Source of the DNA: Lentimonas sp002292345
GTDB taxonomy: Bacteria; Verrucomicrobiota; Verrucomicrobiia; Opitutales; Coraliomargaritaceae
DNA length: 25,913 nt
Reading direction: 5' to 3'
Assembly: GCA_964187655.1 (NCBI GenBank)
Contig: CAXLMP010000046.1
Coordinates: 1-25,913 of the forward strand
Part shown: one piece after another, positions 6,898 to 14,866 of the stretch
Numbering within the stretch: position 1 is the stretch's first letter
Layout of the letters: every line of letters begins with the position of its first letter
Notes under the pieces: model-generated
What the model saw: only the letters and a program-made list of their open reading frames with translations
Told to the model about the DNA's origin: nothing
The model's database searches: none
Position numbers and translations under genes: made by a program

Positions 6898-9207
6898 TTA
6901 CTGGATAAACAGGAATTGCTGGGTATTGAGCATAGCCCAAATGATGCGTTGGCGGGCCTTCTCAGGGTCTTCGTTGAAGCTGGGCAGCAGGGCTTCCATT
7001 TCGGCTTCCGAGGGTTTACGAGCTAAGAATCCGAGATAGAGTGTTTCTAGTTTGTCTTTTGGGGTCTTGGCTTGGCGTGCTTCCAGCACGGGAGCAGATC
7101 GCTGCGCGAGAAGCCAATTGGTTTGGTTCGAATTCATCAGGAAAAGGGCTTGAAGGACGTTGCCCTTTTCGTCGCTATTTTCGATGAGCATGCGGTCGGA
7201 TTGGCCGAAGACTTCGAGTAGGTGGCCGTTGCTTTGCGGGGATTGTAGCTCGGAAGCGCGACGGATATTTTTGATCCACTTATCGTCGGCTTTGTTGCCT
7301 TTTCCTTTTGTTCTAGGGAAGTTTGCTGCCATCATACTCATTTCCATCGATGCGCCAGCGTCTGATCCGCTGAGATCAGGGTTGAGCATTTGGTTCCAGG
7401 CCTTTCGAGTGTTTTGGAATTCATTTCGAATGGCTGCCAGTTCGGGAGTGCCTTTAAGAGTGGGGTCTTGGTTGGCTTTATTTTGTTTGGTGCGTGCCGC
7501 AAAATATGCTGCATAGACATCGCTCATCTTGGTGATATGGTTGGCGATCTTCTGAGGAGACCATTCATCGAGGTAGACTGCTGCGGCTGGCTTCTGTCCT
7601 GTTACGTATTGAATTCCGCCGTTGTTGCCTTTATAGCTGGTGTTGAGAATTTGGTCGATGTCAGGAGTCATCAGTGTGGCGATGGAGTCCCATATCTGCT
7701 CCGAGCTCATGCGTTGAAAGATCGGGCCTTCGAGATGGTAGTCATCTGCTAGGTCGGGGTTGTCGATCACGGTTTGGCGCTGGAAATACTGAGTATTGTA
7801 GAGTACGCGCAGGTATTGCTTTAGGTCGTAGTCGAGCGCGATCATTATCGACTCTAGGTATGCCATGAGCTCTGGGTCATCGGCTACGGATTCGTCGGTG
7901 AGCTCGTCGACGGGCTCGATGAGGCCTTTGCCCATGGCGTGTTTCCACATGCGGTTGGCAATGACGAGTGTGAAGCGTTCGTTGTTTTTTGACACGAGCC
8001 AGTCGACGTAGCTGTCTACGCGCTCACTGGAATCGTGCAGTTTGGCATCGGATTGGTTGCCGAAGAGGATCTTGGGCTCGACGATGTCTTTTGGCTCAGC
8101 GTCGTCGTATTGATAGTCTTGCGGTAGTTTGAGCGTGCGATCGGTATGCACGACGCCCCATCTGAGGGGATCGAAGAACTCTCGCCCAGCACTCATAGGA
8201 GAGGCTTTCTGGTTGCCTAGTATTTTGCCTTTATTCTGTTTTTTGGTAGTTTCTCGCAGGCGGTGCATGACCTCTTTGAGCTTCGGGTCGTCGTTCTGGA
8301 TGTTGACGCCAGTTTTTAGGCCGTAGGTGTAGGCGGCGAATTCGTAGAAGTCTTTTTGGCTCCAGACATCGGTGGGATGGTCGTGGCACTGAGCGCATTG
8401 CATTTGTGTGCCGAGAAAAACTTGCGCGGTCATGGACATATTATCCAGTGGCATGCCAAAGTCGCGCAGGTAGTAGGCGACTGCCGGATTATCCCACGGG
8501 TAGCCGTTGGCGGTAAGTAGCGACTCGACAAATTCGTCGTATGGGACGTTGCGGCGGATCTGATCTTTGAGCCAAGGAATGTAATAGATGCCGCCGTAGC
8601 GACTGCCTTCGCGGCCAGTAGTTTTTGCACGTAGGATGTCGGCCCAGAGGTTGAAGTTATGGCTAACGTAACCAGGAGAGTCCAAAAGGCTATCGATTAG
8701 CTCAGAGCGCTTGTGTGGGGCGCTATCGTTGAGAAAGTGGACTGCTTCGGCGTAGGTTGGAATGCGGCCGATGATTTTGAGATAGGCGCGACGCAGGTAG
8801 GTGGCATCGTCGATGATCGGGGCGGGTTCGACCCCTTGCGCTTGCCAGTATTTGGCAAGAAATTTATCGATTTGTTGACTGGCGCCAAAGTGGTCTTGTC
8901 TTTTCACGACCCGAGCGACATCGGGCTGTTCTTGCTTGTAGGCCGTGGCGCTGAGTAGGCCCGCCTCTTTTTGGGCGAGTATATAACTGCGATCTTTGGC
9001 GGAGAACTGGTTGAGTGCTAGGGTGACTACTCGTCGATCTACAGTGCGTAGAAAGGTGACTCGGTCTCGATACATAGAGACTAGGTCAGCTTCAATCGTT
9101 TTGCCTGCCACACTGGTAAAGATTCTGGCGAAGGCGCTGCTGGAAAGCGCGGTGGCCAGTAATAGACACGCGCCGATTCTAAAAAGTATTTTGATTGGTA
9201 AACGAAT
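6898..9207 (-). CDS. DUF1549/DUF1553 (PSCyt2/PSD1) c-type cytochrome protein with SHD1-like N-terminus, probable ATT start
   Basis: From the proposed start the product is 769 residues. It has a cleavable signal peptide (basic start, long hydrophobic core, end at SSSAFA), then an SHD1-like beta domain (IFTSVAGKTIEADLVS to NQFSAKDRSYI). A DUF1549 region follows with RRAYLKIIGRIPT and the haem motif CAQCH near residue 271. The DUF1553 region has WGVVHTDR-like, NRMWKHAMGKGLIEPVDEL and RMSSEQIWDS segments and a C-terminal FL.NSNQTNWLLAQR block. The first ATG/GTG/TTG in frame is GTG at 9111, which would cut into the SHD1 domain and remove the signal peptide. ATT at 9207 has AAGGA seven bases upstream, so I place the start there. 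It is the first gene of the trio and probably drives the operon. Confidence 0.85.
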   Translation of the reverse strand: MRLPIKILFRIGACLLLATALSSSAFARIFTSVAGKTIEADLVSMYRDRVTFLRTVDRRVVTLALNQFSAKDRSYILAQKEAGLLSATAYKQEQPDVARVVKRQDHFGASQQIDKFLAKYWQAQGVEPAPIIDDATYLRRAYLKIIGRIPTYAEAVHFLNDSAPHKRSELIDSLLDSPGYVSHNFNLWADILRAKTTGREGSRYGGIYYIPWLKDQIRRNVPYDEFVESLLTANGYPWDNPAVAYYLRDFGMPLDNMSMTAQVFLGTQMQCAQCHDHPTDVWSQKDFYEFAAYTYGLKTGVNIQNDDPKLKEVMHRLRETTKKQNKGKILGNQKASPMSAGREFFDPLRWGVVHTDRTLKLPQDYQYDDAEPKDIVEPKILFGNQSDAKLHDSSERVDSYVDWLVSKNNERFTLVIANRMWKHAMGKGLIEPVDELTDESVADDPELMAYLESIMIALDYDLKQYLRVLYNTQYFQRQTVIDNPDLADDYHLEGPIFQRMSSEQIWDSIATLMTPDIDQILNTSYKGNNGGIQYVTGQKPAAAVYLDEWSPQKIANHITKMSDVYAAYFAARTKQNKANQDPTLKGTPELAAIRNEFQNTRKAWNQMLNPDLSGSDAGASMEMSMMAANFPRTKGKGNKADDKWIKNIRRASELQSPQSNGHLLEVFGQSDRMLIENSDEKGNVLQALFLMNSNQTNWLLAQRSAPVLEARQAKTPKDKLETLYLGFLARKPSEAEMEALLPSFNEDPEKARQRIIWAMLNTQQFLFIQ

Positions 9208-9258
9208 GGTTCGATCCTTTTTGTTTTGCAGTGTCGCAGGGGTAGAGCAGAGGAGTGA

Positions 9259-9287
9259 ATTAGTGTTTTTAAAGGCCTTCCTGTCAA
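9259..9287 (-). promoter_or_regulatory. Candidate sigma-70-type promoter for the DUF1549/DUF1553 operon
   Basis: On the minus strand a perfect TTGACA (9287-9282) is followed by a 17-base spacer and ACTAAT (9264-9259), which matches TATAAT at four of six positions. Transcription would start near 9252 and give a leader of about 45 bases before the ATT start at 9207. Confidence 0.45.
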
Positions 9288-9427
9288 TTGGTATTCAATT
9301 TGGATACGAATCGAGGTCTAAAGTTCCTGATGAAATTACACTCATTGATATATGTGGTTTACAGCTCAAAAGTTTCAAAAAGGCTAAATAATTTTTCATT
9401 TATTAGTGATGCATTGTTTTAGCGCAC

Positions 9428-9463
9428 AAAAAAGCCGCCTGTGCACGATGGCAGTAGGCGGCT
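9428..9463 (-). terminator. Rho-independent terminator of sucCD
   Basis: An 8-bp stem, AGCCGCCT (9433-9440) with AGGCGGCT (9456-9463), encloses a 15-base loop. Read on the minus strand it is followed by a run of T (complement of the A-run 9428-9432). It lies 30 bases after the sucD stop codon, as expected for the end of the operon. Confidence 0.88.
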
Positions 9464-9493
9464 ATTGAAAAGTTTGATCGGGTTAAGGGCAAA

Positions 9494-10378
9494 TTAGCCC
9501 TTGTAGATCTTCAGTAAGGCGTCGGCGATTTCCGATGGGTTGCGGGCGATAGAGACACCAGCATCTTCCATGGCTGCAAACTTCGCTTCGGCTGTGCCAG
9601 ATCCGTTTGCAGAAACGATTGCACCAGCGTGGCCCATGGTACGGCCTTTAGGTGCAGAAGCGCCTGCGATGAATCCAGCGACTGGCTTAGTGACGTGTTC
9701 CTTAATGTAGGCACAGGCTTCTTCTTCAGCGCTTCCACCAATTTCGCCGATCATAATCATCGCAGCCGTGTCGGGGTCTTCGTTGAGCAAGCGCACGGCA
9801 TCGAGTTGAGAGGTGCCGTTGATTGGGTCACCACCGATGCCGATACATGTGGATTGACCGTGACCGCGCTGCGTGAGCTGGTAAACGGCTTCGTAAGTCA
9901 ATGTACCGGAGCGAGAGACCACACCGACGCGACCTGGCTTGTGGATGTAGCCTGGCATGATACCTATCTTACATTCGCCGGGTGTGATGATACCTGGGCA
10001 GTTTGGCCCGATCAAACGAGTTTTACCGTTTGTTGCATCCAGTGCTTTGCGCACTTCAGCCATGTCGCGTACTGGCACACCTTCAGTGATGCAGATGACG
10101 AGCGGAATCTCGGCCGCAATCGCTTCGAGAATTGAGTCGGCCGCGAACGGAGGCGGGACATAGATGACGGAAACATTGGCTCCGTATTGCTTCACTGCTT
10201 CGGAAACCGTATTCAGCACAGGCACTTTGCCTTCCCATAGCTGACCGCCTTTGCCGGGTGTGACTCCAGCGACGACATTCGTTCCATAATCAATGCATTG
10301 TAAAGTGTGGAAGGTGGCAGTTTTACCAGTAAGTCCCTGGACGACGAGACGTGTATCTTTGTTAACGAGAATACTCAT
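9494..10378 (-). CDS. sucD: Succinate--CoA ligase [ADP-forming], alpha subunit
   Basis: This subunit binds CoA and carries the phosphohistidine in the TCA-cycle step succinyl-CoA + ADP + Pi to succinate + CoA + ATP. The 294-residue product has the CoA-binding Rossmann start (VQGLTGKTATFH, then GVTPGKGG), IGPNCPGIITPGE (residues 123-135), VGVVSRSGTLTYE (151-163), IGGDPINGTS (181-190) and the active-site loop GHAGAIV with His250 as the phosphorylated residue. Length is normal. It lies 35 bases downstream of sucC, and a strong terminator follows. The frame ends IYKG. No clear Shine-Dalgarno sequence precedes the ATG. Confidence 0.97.
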   Translation of the reverse strand: MSILVNKDTRLVVQGLTGKTATFHTLQCIDYGTNVVAGVTPGKGGQLWEGKVPVLNTVSEAVKQYGANVSVIYVPPPFAADSILEAIAAEIPLVICITEGVPVRDMAEVRKALDATNGKTRLIGPNCPGIITPGECKIGIMPGYIHKPGRVGVVSRSGTLTYEAVYQLTQRGHGQSTCIGIGGDPINGTSQLDAVRLLNEDPDTAAMIMIGEIGGSAEEEACAYIKEHVTKPVAGFIAGASAPKGRTMGHAGAIVSANGSGTAEAKFAAMEDAGVSIARNPSEIADALLKIYKG

Positions 10379-10413
10379 TGGATCTTATATTAAAAGTTAT
10401 CGTGTTAATACGC

Positions 10414-11601
10414 TTAGGCGCTGGCGACTTGACTAGTGATGATTTCAGCAGCTTGGACAAGGCTGTCGGCTGGGGTGAGTGCGATGCCACTTTCGCGGAG
10501 GATTTTCTTACCAGCTTCGACGTTGGTGCCTTCGAGGCGGACGACGAGTGGCACGTTCAGCTCGATGTTATTGGCAGCAGCAACGATGCCTCGTGCAATG
10601 ACGTCGCACTTCATAATGCCGCCGAAGATGTTGACCAAAATACCTTTAACATTCGGGTCGGACAGGATGATCTTGAAGGCGGCAGTGACCTTCTCTTCAT
10701 TGGCGCCTCCGCCGACATCGAGGAAGTTGGCCGGTTCGCCGCCGAAGGTCTTGATGATGTCCATCGTCGCCATGGCAAGTCCTGCGCCGTTCACAAGGCA
10801 AGCGATATTGCCGTCCAGAGCAATGTAGGCTAAATCAAACTTGGATGCTTCGATCTCTTTCGGGTCTTCTTCGTTCAAGTCGCGGAGCGCTAGGATGTCA
10901 GGGTGCTTGAACAGCGCATTGCCATCGAAGGATACTTTGGCGTCGAGGGCGACTACTTGACCTTCCGGTGTGGTGACCAGTGGGTTGATCTCAACCAGCT
11001 CGGCGTTCTTTTCCCAGAACATCTTGTAGGTACCGCTGAGGATTTTACTGAGTTGCTTAACCTGATCGCCTTCGAAGCCAAGTGCGTAAGCGACTTCACG
11101 GCAATGAAAGGGGCGCAGGCCTGTGGAAGGCGAAACTGCGACGCGAGTGATCTTCTCTGGAGTGGCCTCGGCGACTGCTTCAATGTCCATGCCACCTTCG
11201 GTCGAGGCGATGATGACTGCTTGAGCGGTTTCACGATCGAGCACGATCGCGAGGTAATACTCGTGTGCAATGTCGCACCCTTCAGTGACGTAGAGTGTCT
11301 GCACCTTGCGCCCAGCTGGGCCAGTCTGTGCGGTCACCAGTGTGTTATTGAGCATCGCCATGGCAGCTGTTTGTGCGGCTTCGCAACTTTTGACGACCTT
11401 TACGCCACCTTGGTAGCCATCGTTGAACGTTCCCTTGCCACGTCCACCTGCGTGAATTTGTGATTTAACGACGATTAGATCGCCTTCAATCTTGGAGATG
11501 GCGGTGTCTACTTCTTCGGCATTTGTCGCTGAATATCCGCGTGGGACCGGGACGCCGTAGTTGTGAAGAAGCTCTTTTGCTTGATACTCGTGAATGTTCA
11601 T
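10414..11601 (-). CDS. sucC: Succinate--CoA ligase [ADP-forming], beta subunit
   Basis: This 395-residue subunit is the ATP-grasp partner of SucD and binds nucleotide and succinate. It opens MNIHEYQAKELLHNYGVPVPRG, a very typical start for the family. It has KSQIHAGGRGKG in the nucleotide site, a conserved EINPLV with the metal ligand, LDAKVSFD, and the succinate-side segments DVGGGANEEKV and VNIFGGIMKCD. The final VVRLEGTNVEAGKKIL block is also standard. It is the first gene of the sucCD operon. The 389 bases upstream must hold the promoter, but I find no convincing -35/-10 pair. The bases before ATG (CAACAACAG) do not look like a ribosome binding site. Confidence 0.97.
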   Translation of the reverse strand: MNIHEYQAKELLHNYGVPVPRGYSATNAEEVDTAISKIEGDLIVVKSQIHAGGRGKGTFNDGYQGGVKVVKSCEAAQTAAMAMLNNTLVTAQTGPAGRKVQTLYVTEGCDIAHEYYLAIVLDRETAQAVIIASTEGGMDIEAVAEATPEKITRVAVSPSTGLRPFHCREVAYALGFEGDQVKQLSKILSGTYKMFWEKNAELVEINPLVTTPEGQVVALDAKVSFDGNALFKHPDILALRDLNEEDPKEIEASKFDLAYIALDGNIACLVNGAGLAMATMDIIKTFGGEPANFLDVGGGANEEKVTAAFKIILSDPNVKGILVNIFGGIMKCDVIARGIVAAANNIELNVPLVVRLEGTNVEAGKKILRESGIALTPADSLVQAAEIITSQVASA

Positions 11602-11670
11602 CTGTTGTTGGTTAGTGTTCTAGGCACAAAAAGGAAGCTTGCTAGATGCCAAGGTTGATCGGGCGGCGCA

Positions 11671-11685
11671 ACCTATTTTATAGGT
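11671..11685. promoter_or_regulatory. Palindrome upstream of sucC, possible operator or promoter core
   Basis: ACCTAT and ATAGGT flank a TTT centre, a perfect 6-bp inverted repeat about 70-84 bases upstream of the sucC start. On the minus strand it contains TATAAA, which could be a -10 element, but no good -35 is visible 16-18 bases upstream of it. Confidence 0.3.
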
Positions 11686-11936
11686 ATTTCGAAGAAGAAA
11701 AAACGGTGGCGAGTGAATCGGGCTCATCAAGCAGTTTAAGGCTTCATTTGAGTTATTTGATCTGAACCGCTTTAGGCTTCGTGGTTTATTTCAACTAGCT
11801 AGTCTGGTGGAGTGTGAGCGACTCGCTCGTGGGTTCATTATGCATAATATTAGGCTCCGTTGGACGGAAATAAATAAGTTGGTTCATTAATGGCTCTGCC
11901 CGTATTCGATCTCCTCCTATTAACCAAGCCGTATCG

Positions 11937-11970
11937 TTTATTTGTAGCGAGCGGGTTTATCCCGCGATTG
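11937..11970 (+). repeat. REP-like element A
   Basis: TTTATTTGTAGCGA is followed by the stem GCGGG (11951-11955), loop TTTAT, and CCCGC (11961-11965). A GTAG tetranucleotide sits a few bases 5' of the stem, as in REP sequences moved by REP-associated transposases. The first 29 bases align without gaps to element B at 19731-19759. Confidence 0.55.
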
Positions 11971-11990
11971 AGCAGTAACGAGATGCACTC

Positions 11991-13055
11991 TCAGAGTTCA
12001 CAGCCCTGAGGCGTTTCGCAATTAGGACGGGCGATCAGACCTTTGATTGGCTCTTCGGGAAAAAGTTGTTCGGCACGACCATCGTCGATTAGGTGCTTTT
12101 GGCAGACGGCGTCCAGGTCATCCTTGCAGCGGGTGCGGCGCATATCATGAAGGAATTGCCCGTCCATATCGACGCCGAGACCAACGAAGTTGAGGAACTT
12201 TTTCATATGATTAATGTGGCTGAGTTCGTGGCGTTGCCTATGGCTGGTAGCGATAAATAGGTCTTCGACGTAGTCGCGCACATCGGTCAGCGTTGGGCGA
12301 AAGATGGGTTGCTTGGAGAAATGCTCCCGCAGTTGGCGGAAGATCCAAGGGTTGCGTATGCAAGAACGGCCGACCATCAAGCCTGCGCTGTGGGTTTCAT
12401 TCAGCACCCACTGTCCTTTTGCTACCGAGGTGACGTTGCCATTGGCAAGCACTGGGCAGGTAAGGCGTTCGGTTGCGCGTTTAATATATTCGTAGTGCAC
12501 CTCGCTGCGGTACGCTTCTTTGACGGTGCGGGCGTGGAGGCTAAGGAGATCCACATCGTGTTTCTCGACCAGATCGAGGATGGTGTCGAAATGTTCGTCG
12601 CCGTCGAAGCCGATGCGCATCTTTACGGTGAACCGTCCCTTGATCGCTGCGCGTAGGCACCCTAGAATTCCGTCGATTTTAGCGGGATCTCGCAGCAGAC
12701 CACCGCCAACTTTTTTCTTATATACCTTAGGCGCGGGGCAGCCCATGTTCAAGTCGATGCCTGCGACTGGTAGTTGCAGTGTTTCGATCTCTTGCACCGT
12801 GCGTTCTAGGTCGGGCAAGCTTTCACCGATCAGCTGAATAAACACGGGGCGGCCCGTCCCATGCTCGCAGATCGAGTCGATGATCGATTGCTCCATGCGC
12901 GAGTGGCAATGCACGCGAAAGAACTCGGTAAACAGTAGGTCGGGTGCGCCGTATTTACCCAGTAATTGCATGAACGGCAAATTGGTGACGTCCTGCATCG
13001 GAGCCAGTGCGGTCCATGGTTGGCCAGGAATTAGTGTGTCAGGGAGTGGCTGCAT
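11991..13055 (-). CDS. dus: tRNA-dihydrouridine synthase
   Basis: This flavin-dependent enzyme reduces uridine to dihydrouridine in the tRNA D-loop. The 354-residue product shows the family motifs in order: ALAPMQDVTNLPF (FMN site) near residue 17, LLFTEFFRVH, IQLIGESLP, GIDLNMGCPAPKVYKKKVGG with the catalytic Cys in GCP, VKMRIGFDG with the phosphate-binding Lys, LSLHARTVKEAYRSEVHYE, PVLANGNV and GLMVGRSCIRNPWIFRQL. Which of the bacterial subfamilies (DusA, B or C) it belongs to cannot be settled by eye. It is 24 bases downstream of the lipoprotein gene and probably cotranscribed with it and the bifunctional-nuclease gene. Confidence 0.94.
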   Translation of the reverse strand: MQPLPDTLIPGQPWTALAPMQDVTNLPFMQLLGKYGAPDLLFTEFFRVHCHSRMEQSIIDSICEHGTGRPVFIQLIGESLPDLERTVQEIETLQLPVAGIDLNMGCPAPKVYKKKVGGGLLRDPAKIDGILGCLRAAIKGRFTVKMRIGFDGDEHFDTILDLVEKHDVDLLSLHARTVKEAYRSEVHYEYIKRATERLTCPVLANGNVTSVAKGQWVLNETHSAGLMVGRSCIRNPWIFRQLREHFSKQPIFRPTLTDVRDYVEDLFIATSHRQRHELSHINHMKKFLNFVGLGVDMDGQFLHDMRRTRCKDDLDAVCQKHLIDDGRAEQLFPEEPIKGLIARPNCETPQGCEL

Positions 13056-13079
13056 CGAGGTGATATCTTGCGGGCTTAA

Positions 13080-13661
13080 CTATTTAATTTTAGTTAATAT
13101 GACACTCGATTCTTGGTCGAATATTAGTTGAAAGTTCGATTCTAGTTCATCAATTATTCGTTGAGGCTTGTCAGTGATGACGATGTCCCCGTCAACATTT
13201 TCAGTCTTTAGAGCGTCGCTGCTTAAGAATTCTTTGATTGATTTATTGGAGGGTAACCAACTTTCGATCTTGTGGTCCTCCCTGGTCTTAAACAACGTGA
13301 TTAGCAGGTATTTTCGTTCCGATTTTTGAAATTCTTCGTCCATAATATGGAGAATTCCATATTTATTTCCTTTTTTTAGAATGACCTTTCCTTCGTCTAA
13401 ATCGAAAGCCTTTTCATCATCGTTCCATTCGATGCTAGCGGTTTTAAACGTTCCGATATTATCTATTTTTTTCAGATCAATGATTTGACTAATATCGCCT
13501 TTATTTGAAATTAACCAGGAGCCTTCGAAGTCACTGAGTTGTTCGGGCGTAAAATCGCTGCCGATCGGTTCTTCTACCAAAAGTGAGGTGCAGCCAGCTG
13601 CAAAAGAAATAAAAAGTGCGAGTATTAATTTCATTTTATTTAAAACAGTGCCAAACTCCAC
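13080..13661 (-). CDS. Putative lipoprotein of unknown function
   Basis: The 193-residue product has a lipoprotein signal: KMKLILALFISFAAGC, with lipobox AAGC and the cysteine at residue 24. The mature part is rich in Asp, Glu and Lys, with a DFEGSWLISNKGDISQIIDLKK segment read as a likely beta-strand domain (lipocalin-like in feel only). I do not recognise the family. Start is uncertain. The GTG at 13661 shares its G with the upstream TAG stop and has GAAGG six bases before it, which favours coupling. The ATG at 13634 gives a shorter 15-residue signal but has no ribosome binding site. The gene is more AT-rich than its neighbours. Confidence 0.75.
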   Translation of the reverse strand: MEFGTVLNKMKLILALFISFAAGCTSLLVEEPIGSDFTPEQLSDFEGSWLISNKGDISQIIDLKKIDNIGTFKTASIEWNDDEKAFDLDEGKVILKKGNKYGILHIMDEEFQKSERKYLLITLFKTREDHKIESWLPSNKSIKEFLSSDALKTENVDGDIVITDKPQRIIDELESNFQLIFDQESSVILTKIK

Positions 13662-14104
13662 TATTCACCTTCTTTGAGGATCTTCGCGAGGATCTCGGCC
13701 ATGTCGTCGACCGAGTCGAGCACTTGTTGGGCCACATACAAGGGCTTGTCGCAGGTGAGAGCAAGTACGATGGAGTCGCTGGGGCGCGCGTCGACTTCGA
13801 CGATCTTGTGCCCGAGTTGATTCTCCATCGATACGATAAGCCGGGCAAAGAAAGTGCCTTCTTTGACATCGTTGATTACGATGCGCTCTACTTCGGCACC
13901 GAGGCCGTCAAGCAGAGTGATCATTAGATTGTGGGTCATTGGGCGCTCTGCTTGCTCTCCGTTTACTGCACGTTGAATCGCTTCGCCGAGCGCGCGATCC
14001 ATGTAAATGACAAAGGTTTTGGTGTCGTTTCCTAAGAAAACGGCACATCCATTTGATGTGGGCATGACTCCTTTTACGCTGACTTCGACGACGCTGTTAT
14101 CCAT
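13661..14104 (-). CDS. Bifunctional nuclease (BFN/DUF151) family protein
   Basis: This 147-residue protein matches the bifunctional nuclease domain. It has VEVSVKGVMP at the start, CAVFLGNDTKTFVIYMD, GEAIQRA, RPMTHNLM, then VERIVINDVKEGTFFARL and the diagnostic EVDARPSDSIVLAL. BFN-domain proteins have reported nuclease activity in plants and are widespread but poorly understood in bacteria. I place the start at ATG 14104 (MDNSVV). The frame stays open upstream for 47 more codons, but that extension has no family similarity and overlaps the divergent aroK region. The stop TAG overlaps the GTG of the lipoprotein gene. Confidence 0.9.
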   Translation of the reverse strand: MDNSVVEVSVKGVMPTSNGCAVFLGNDTKTFVIYMDRALGEAIQRAVNGEQAERPMTHNLMITLLDGLGAEVERIVINDVKEGTFFARLIVSMENQLGHKIVEVDARPSDSIVLALTCDKPLYVAQQVLDSVDDMAEILAKILKEGE

Positions 14105-14214
14105 ATAATTTTTAAGTATGCTTGGAAGCGGTATGGCTTCAAGTGTATAGGCTGAGTGAAAATGTATTGAAAATAGTGTCGCACCTCGCGCGAGCTGTTC
14201 TAAAATCCAAGGCA

Positions 14215-14769
14215 GTGAATCAAAACAGACAGACAACCAAGCCAAATCTGTATTTAGTCGGATTTATGGGCGTCGGCAAGTCCGCCATCGGGCGGCGTGT
14301 CGCGCGTGAGCTCGGCTATAAATTTCTCGATTCGGATGATCGTATCGAAAAGCAGGTAGGTAAAAAGATTCCAGCGATTTTCGCTGCTGAGGGTGAAGCG
14401 CGGTTTCGGGCTTACGAGCGCGAGTTTATCGAAACAGGTCATCCGACGCAGGGTTGTGTCGTTTCTTGTGGCGGTGGCCTGGTCGTGCAAGAGGGTATGT
14501 CGGAATTGCTAAAGTCAAAGGGAGTTGTGATCTGCTTGTTCGCCTCGGTCGAGAGTATCATTGAGCGCACAAGTCGAAATAATAACCGGCCGCTGCTGAA
14601 TGTGGCAGATCCTGAGGCACGTATTCGTGAGCTATTGGCCGCGCGCGAGCCGGTCTATATGGACTCAGGAGCTTGTATTACTACTGATGGACGCACTATT
14701 CCTGAAGTGGTTAAACATATGCTGCGTACTTATCGTGCATGTGCGAAGCGAGATCAACCGGAGCCGTGA
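14215..14769 (+). CDS. aroK: Shikimate kinase
   Basis: This enzyme phosphorylates shikimate in the chorismate pathway. The product has about 184 residues. It carries the Walker A loop GFMGVGKS (16-23), FLDSDDRIEKQVGKKIPAIFAAEGEARFRAYE read in pieces (shikimate-binding Asp and Arg, and FR.YE), the CGGGLV loop, and RPLLN with the lid arginine nearby. The start is uncertain. GTG at 14215 gives a normal N-terminus eight residues before the P-loop strand. Earlier in-frame TTG 14122 and GTG 14176 would add unconserved sequence. The AAGG just upstream is only two bases away, so the ribosome binding site is poor. Divergent from the BFN gene. Confidence 0.93.
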   Translation: MNQNRQTTKPNLYLVGFMGVGKSAIGRRVARELGYKFLDSDDRIEKQVGKKIPAIFAAEGEARFRAYEREFIETGHPTQGCVVSCGGGLVVQEGMSELLKSKGVVICLFASVESIIERTSRNNNRPLLNVADPEARIRELLAAREPVYMDSGACITTDGRTIPEVVKHMLRTYRACAKRDQPEP

Positions 14770-14789
14770 ACAGAGGCGTAGGAGTGCCT

Positions 14790-14826
14790 GATTCGACTTT
14801 AGTGCTATGCTAGCTTAAGCCGAATC
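14790..14826 (+). terminator. Imperfect hairpin after aroK, possible terminator
   Basis: GATTCG (14790-14795) pairs with CGAATC (14821-14826). CTT/AAG and GCTA/TAGC pair further in, with small internal loops. It lies between aroK and the oxidoreductase gene. Only a weak T-rich tail (TCGTCTTGTC) follows, so a terminator role is unsure. Confidence 0.35.
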
Positions 14827-14866
14827 TCGTCTTGTCATCCGCTTTAGATTCCCGCTTCATGCCCGC

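Larger units (their letters stand above)
11602..11990. other. 389-base gap between sucC and dus
   Basis: No credible gene is seen here. The gap contains a short palindrome (11671-11685), a small GAGCG/CGCTC hairpin near 11817-11829 and a REP-like element near the dus stop (11937-11970). A 39-codon frame from ATG 11890 runs through the REP-like element and is probably chance. The sucCD promoter should lie here, read on the minus strand. Confidence 0.6.

Noticed and set aside
9081..9287. 68-codon minus-strand frame overlapping the start of the DUF1549/DUF1553 gene
   Set aside because: It lies in another frame over the real signal peptide and shows no domain; it is a shadow.
11890..12009. 39-codon plus-strand frame starting MALPVFDLLLL
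   Set aside because: It runs through the REP-like element and into the end of dus on the other strand, with no ribosome binding site.
13961..14245. N-terminal extension of the BFN protein to 194 residues
   Set aside because: The extra 47 residues have no family similarity and overlap the region upstream of divergent aroK; ATG 14104 fits the family.
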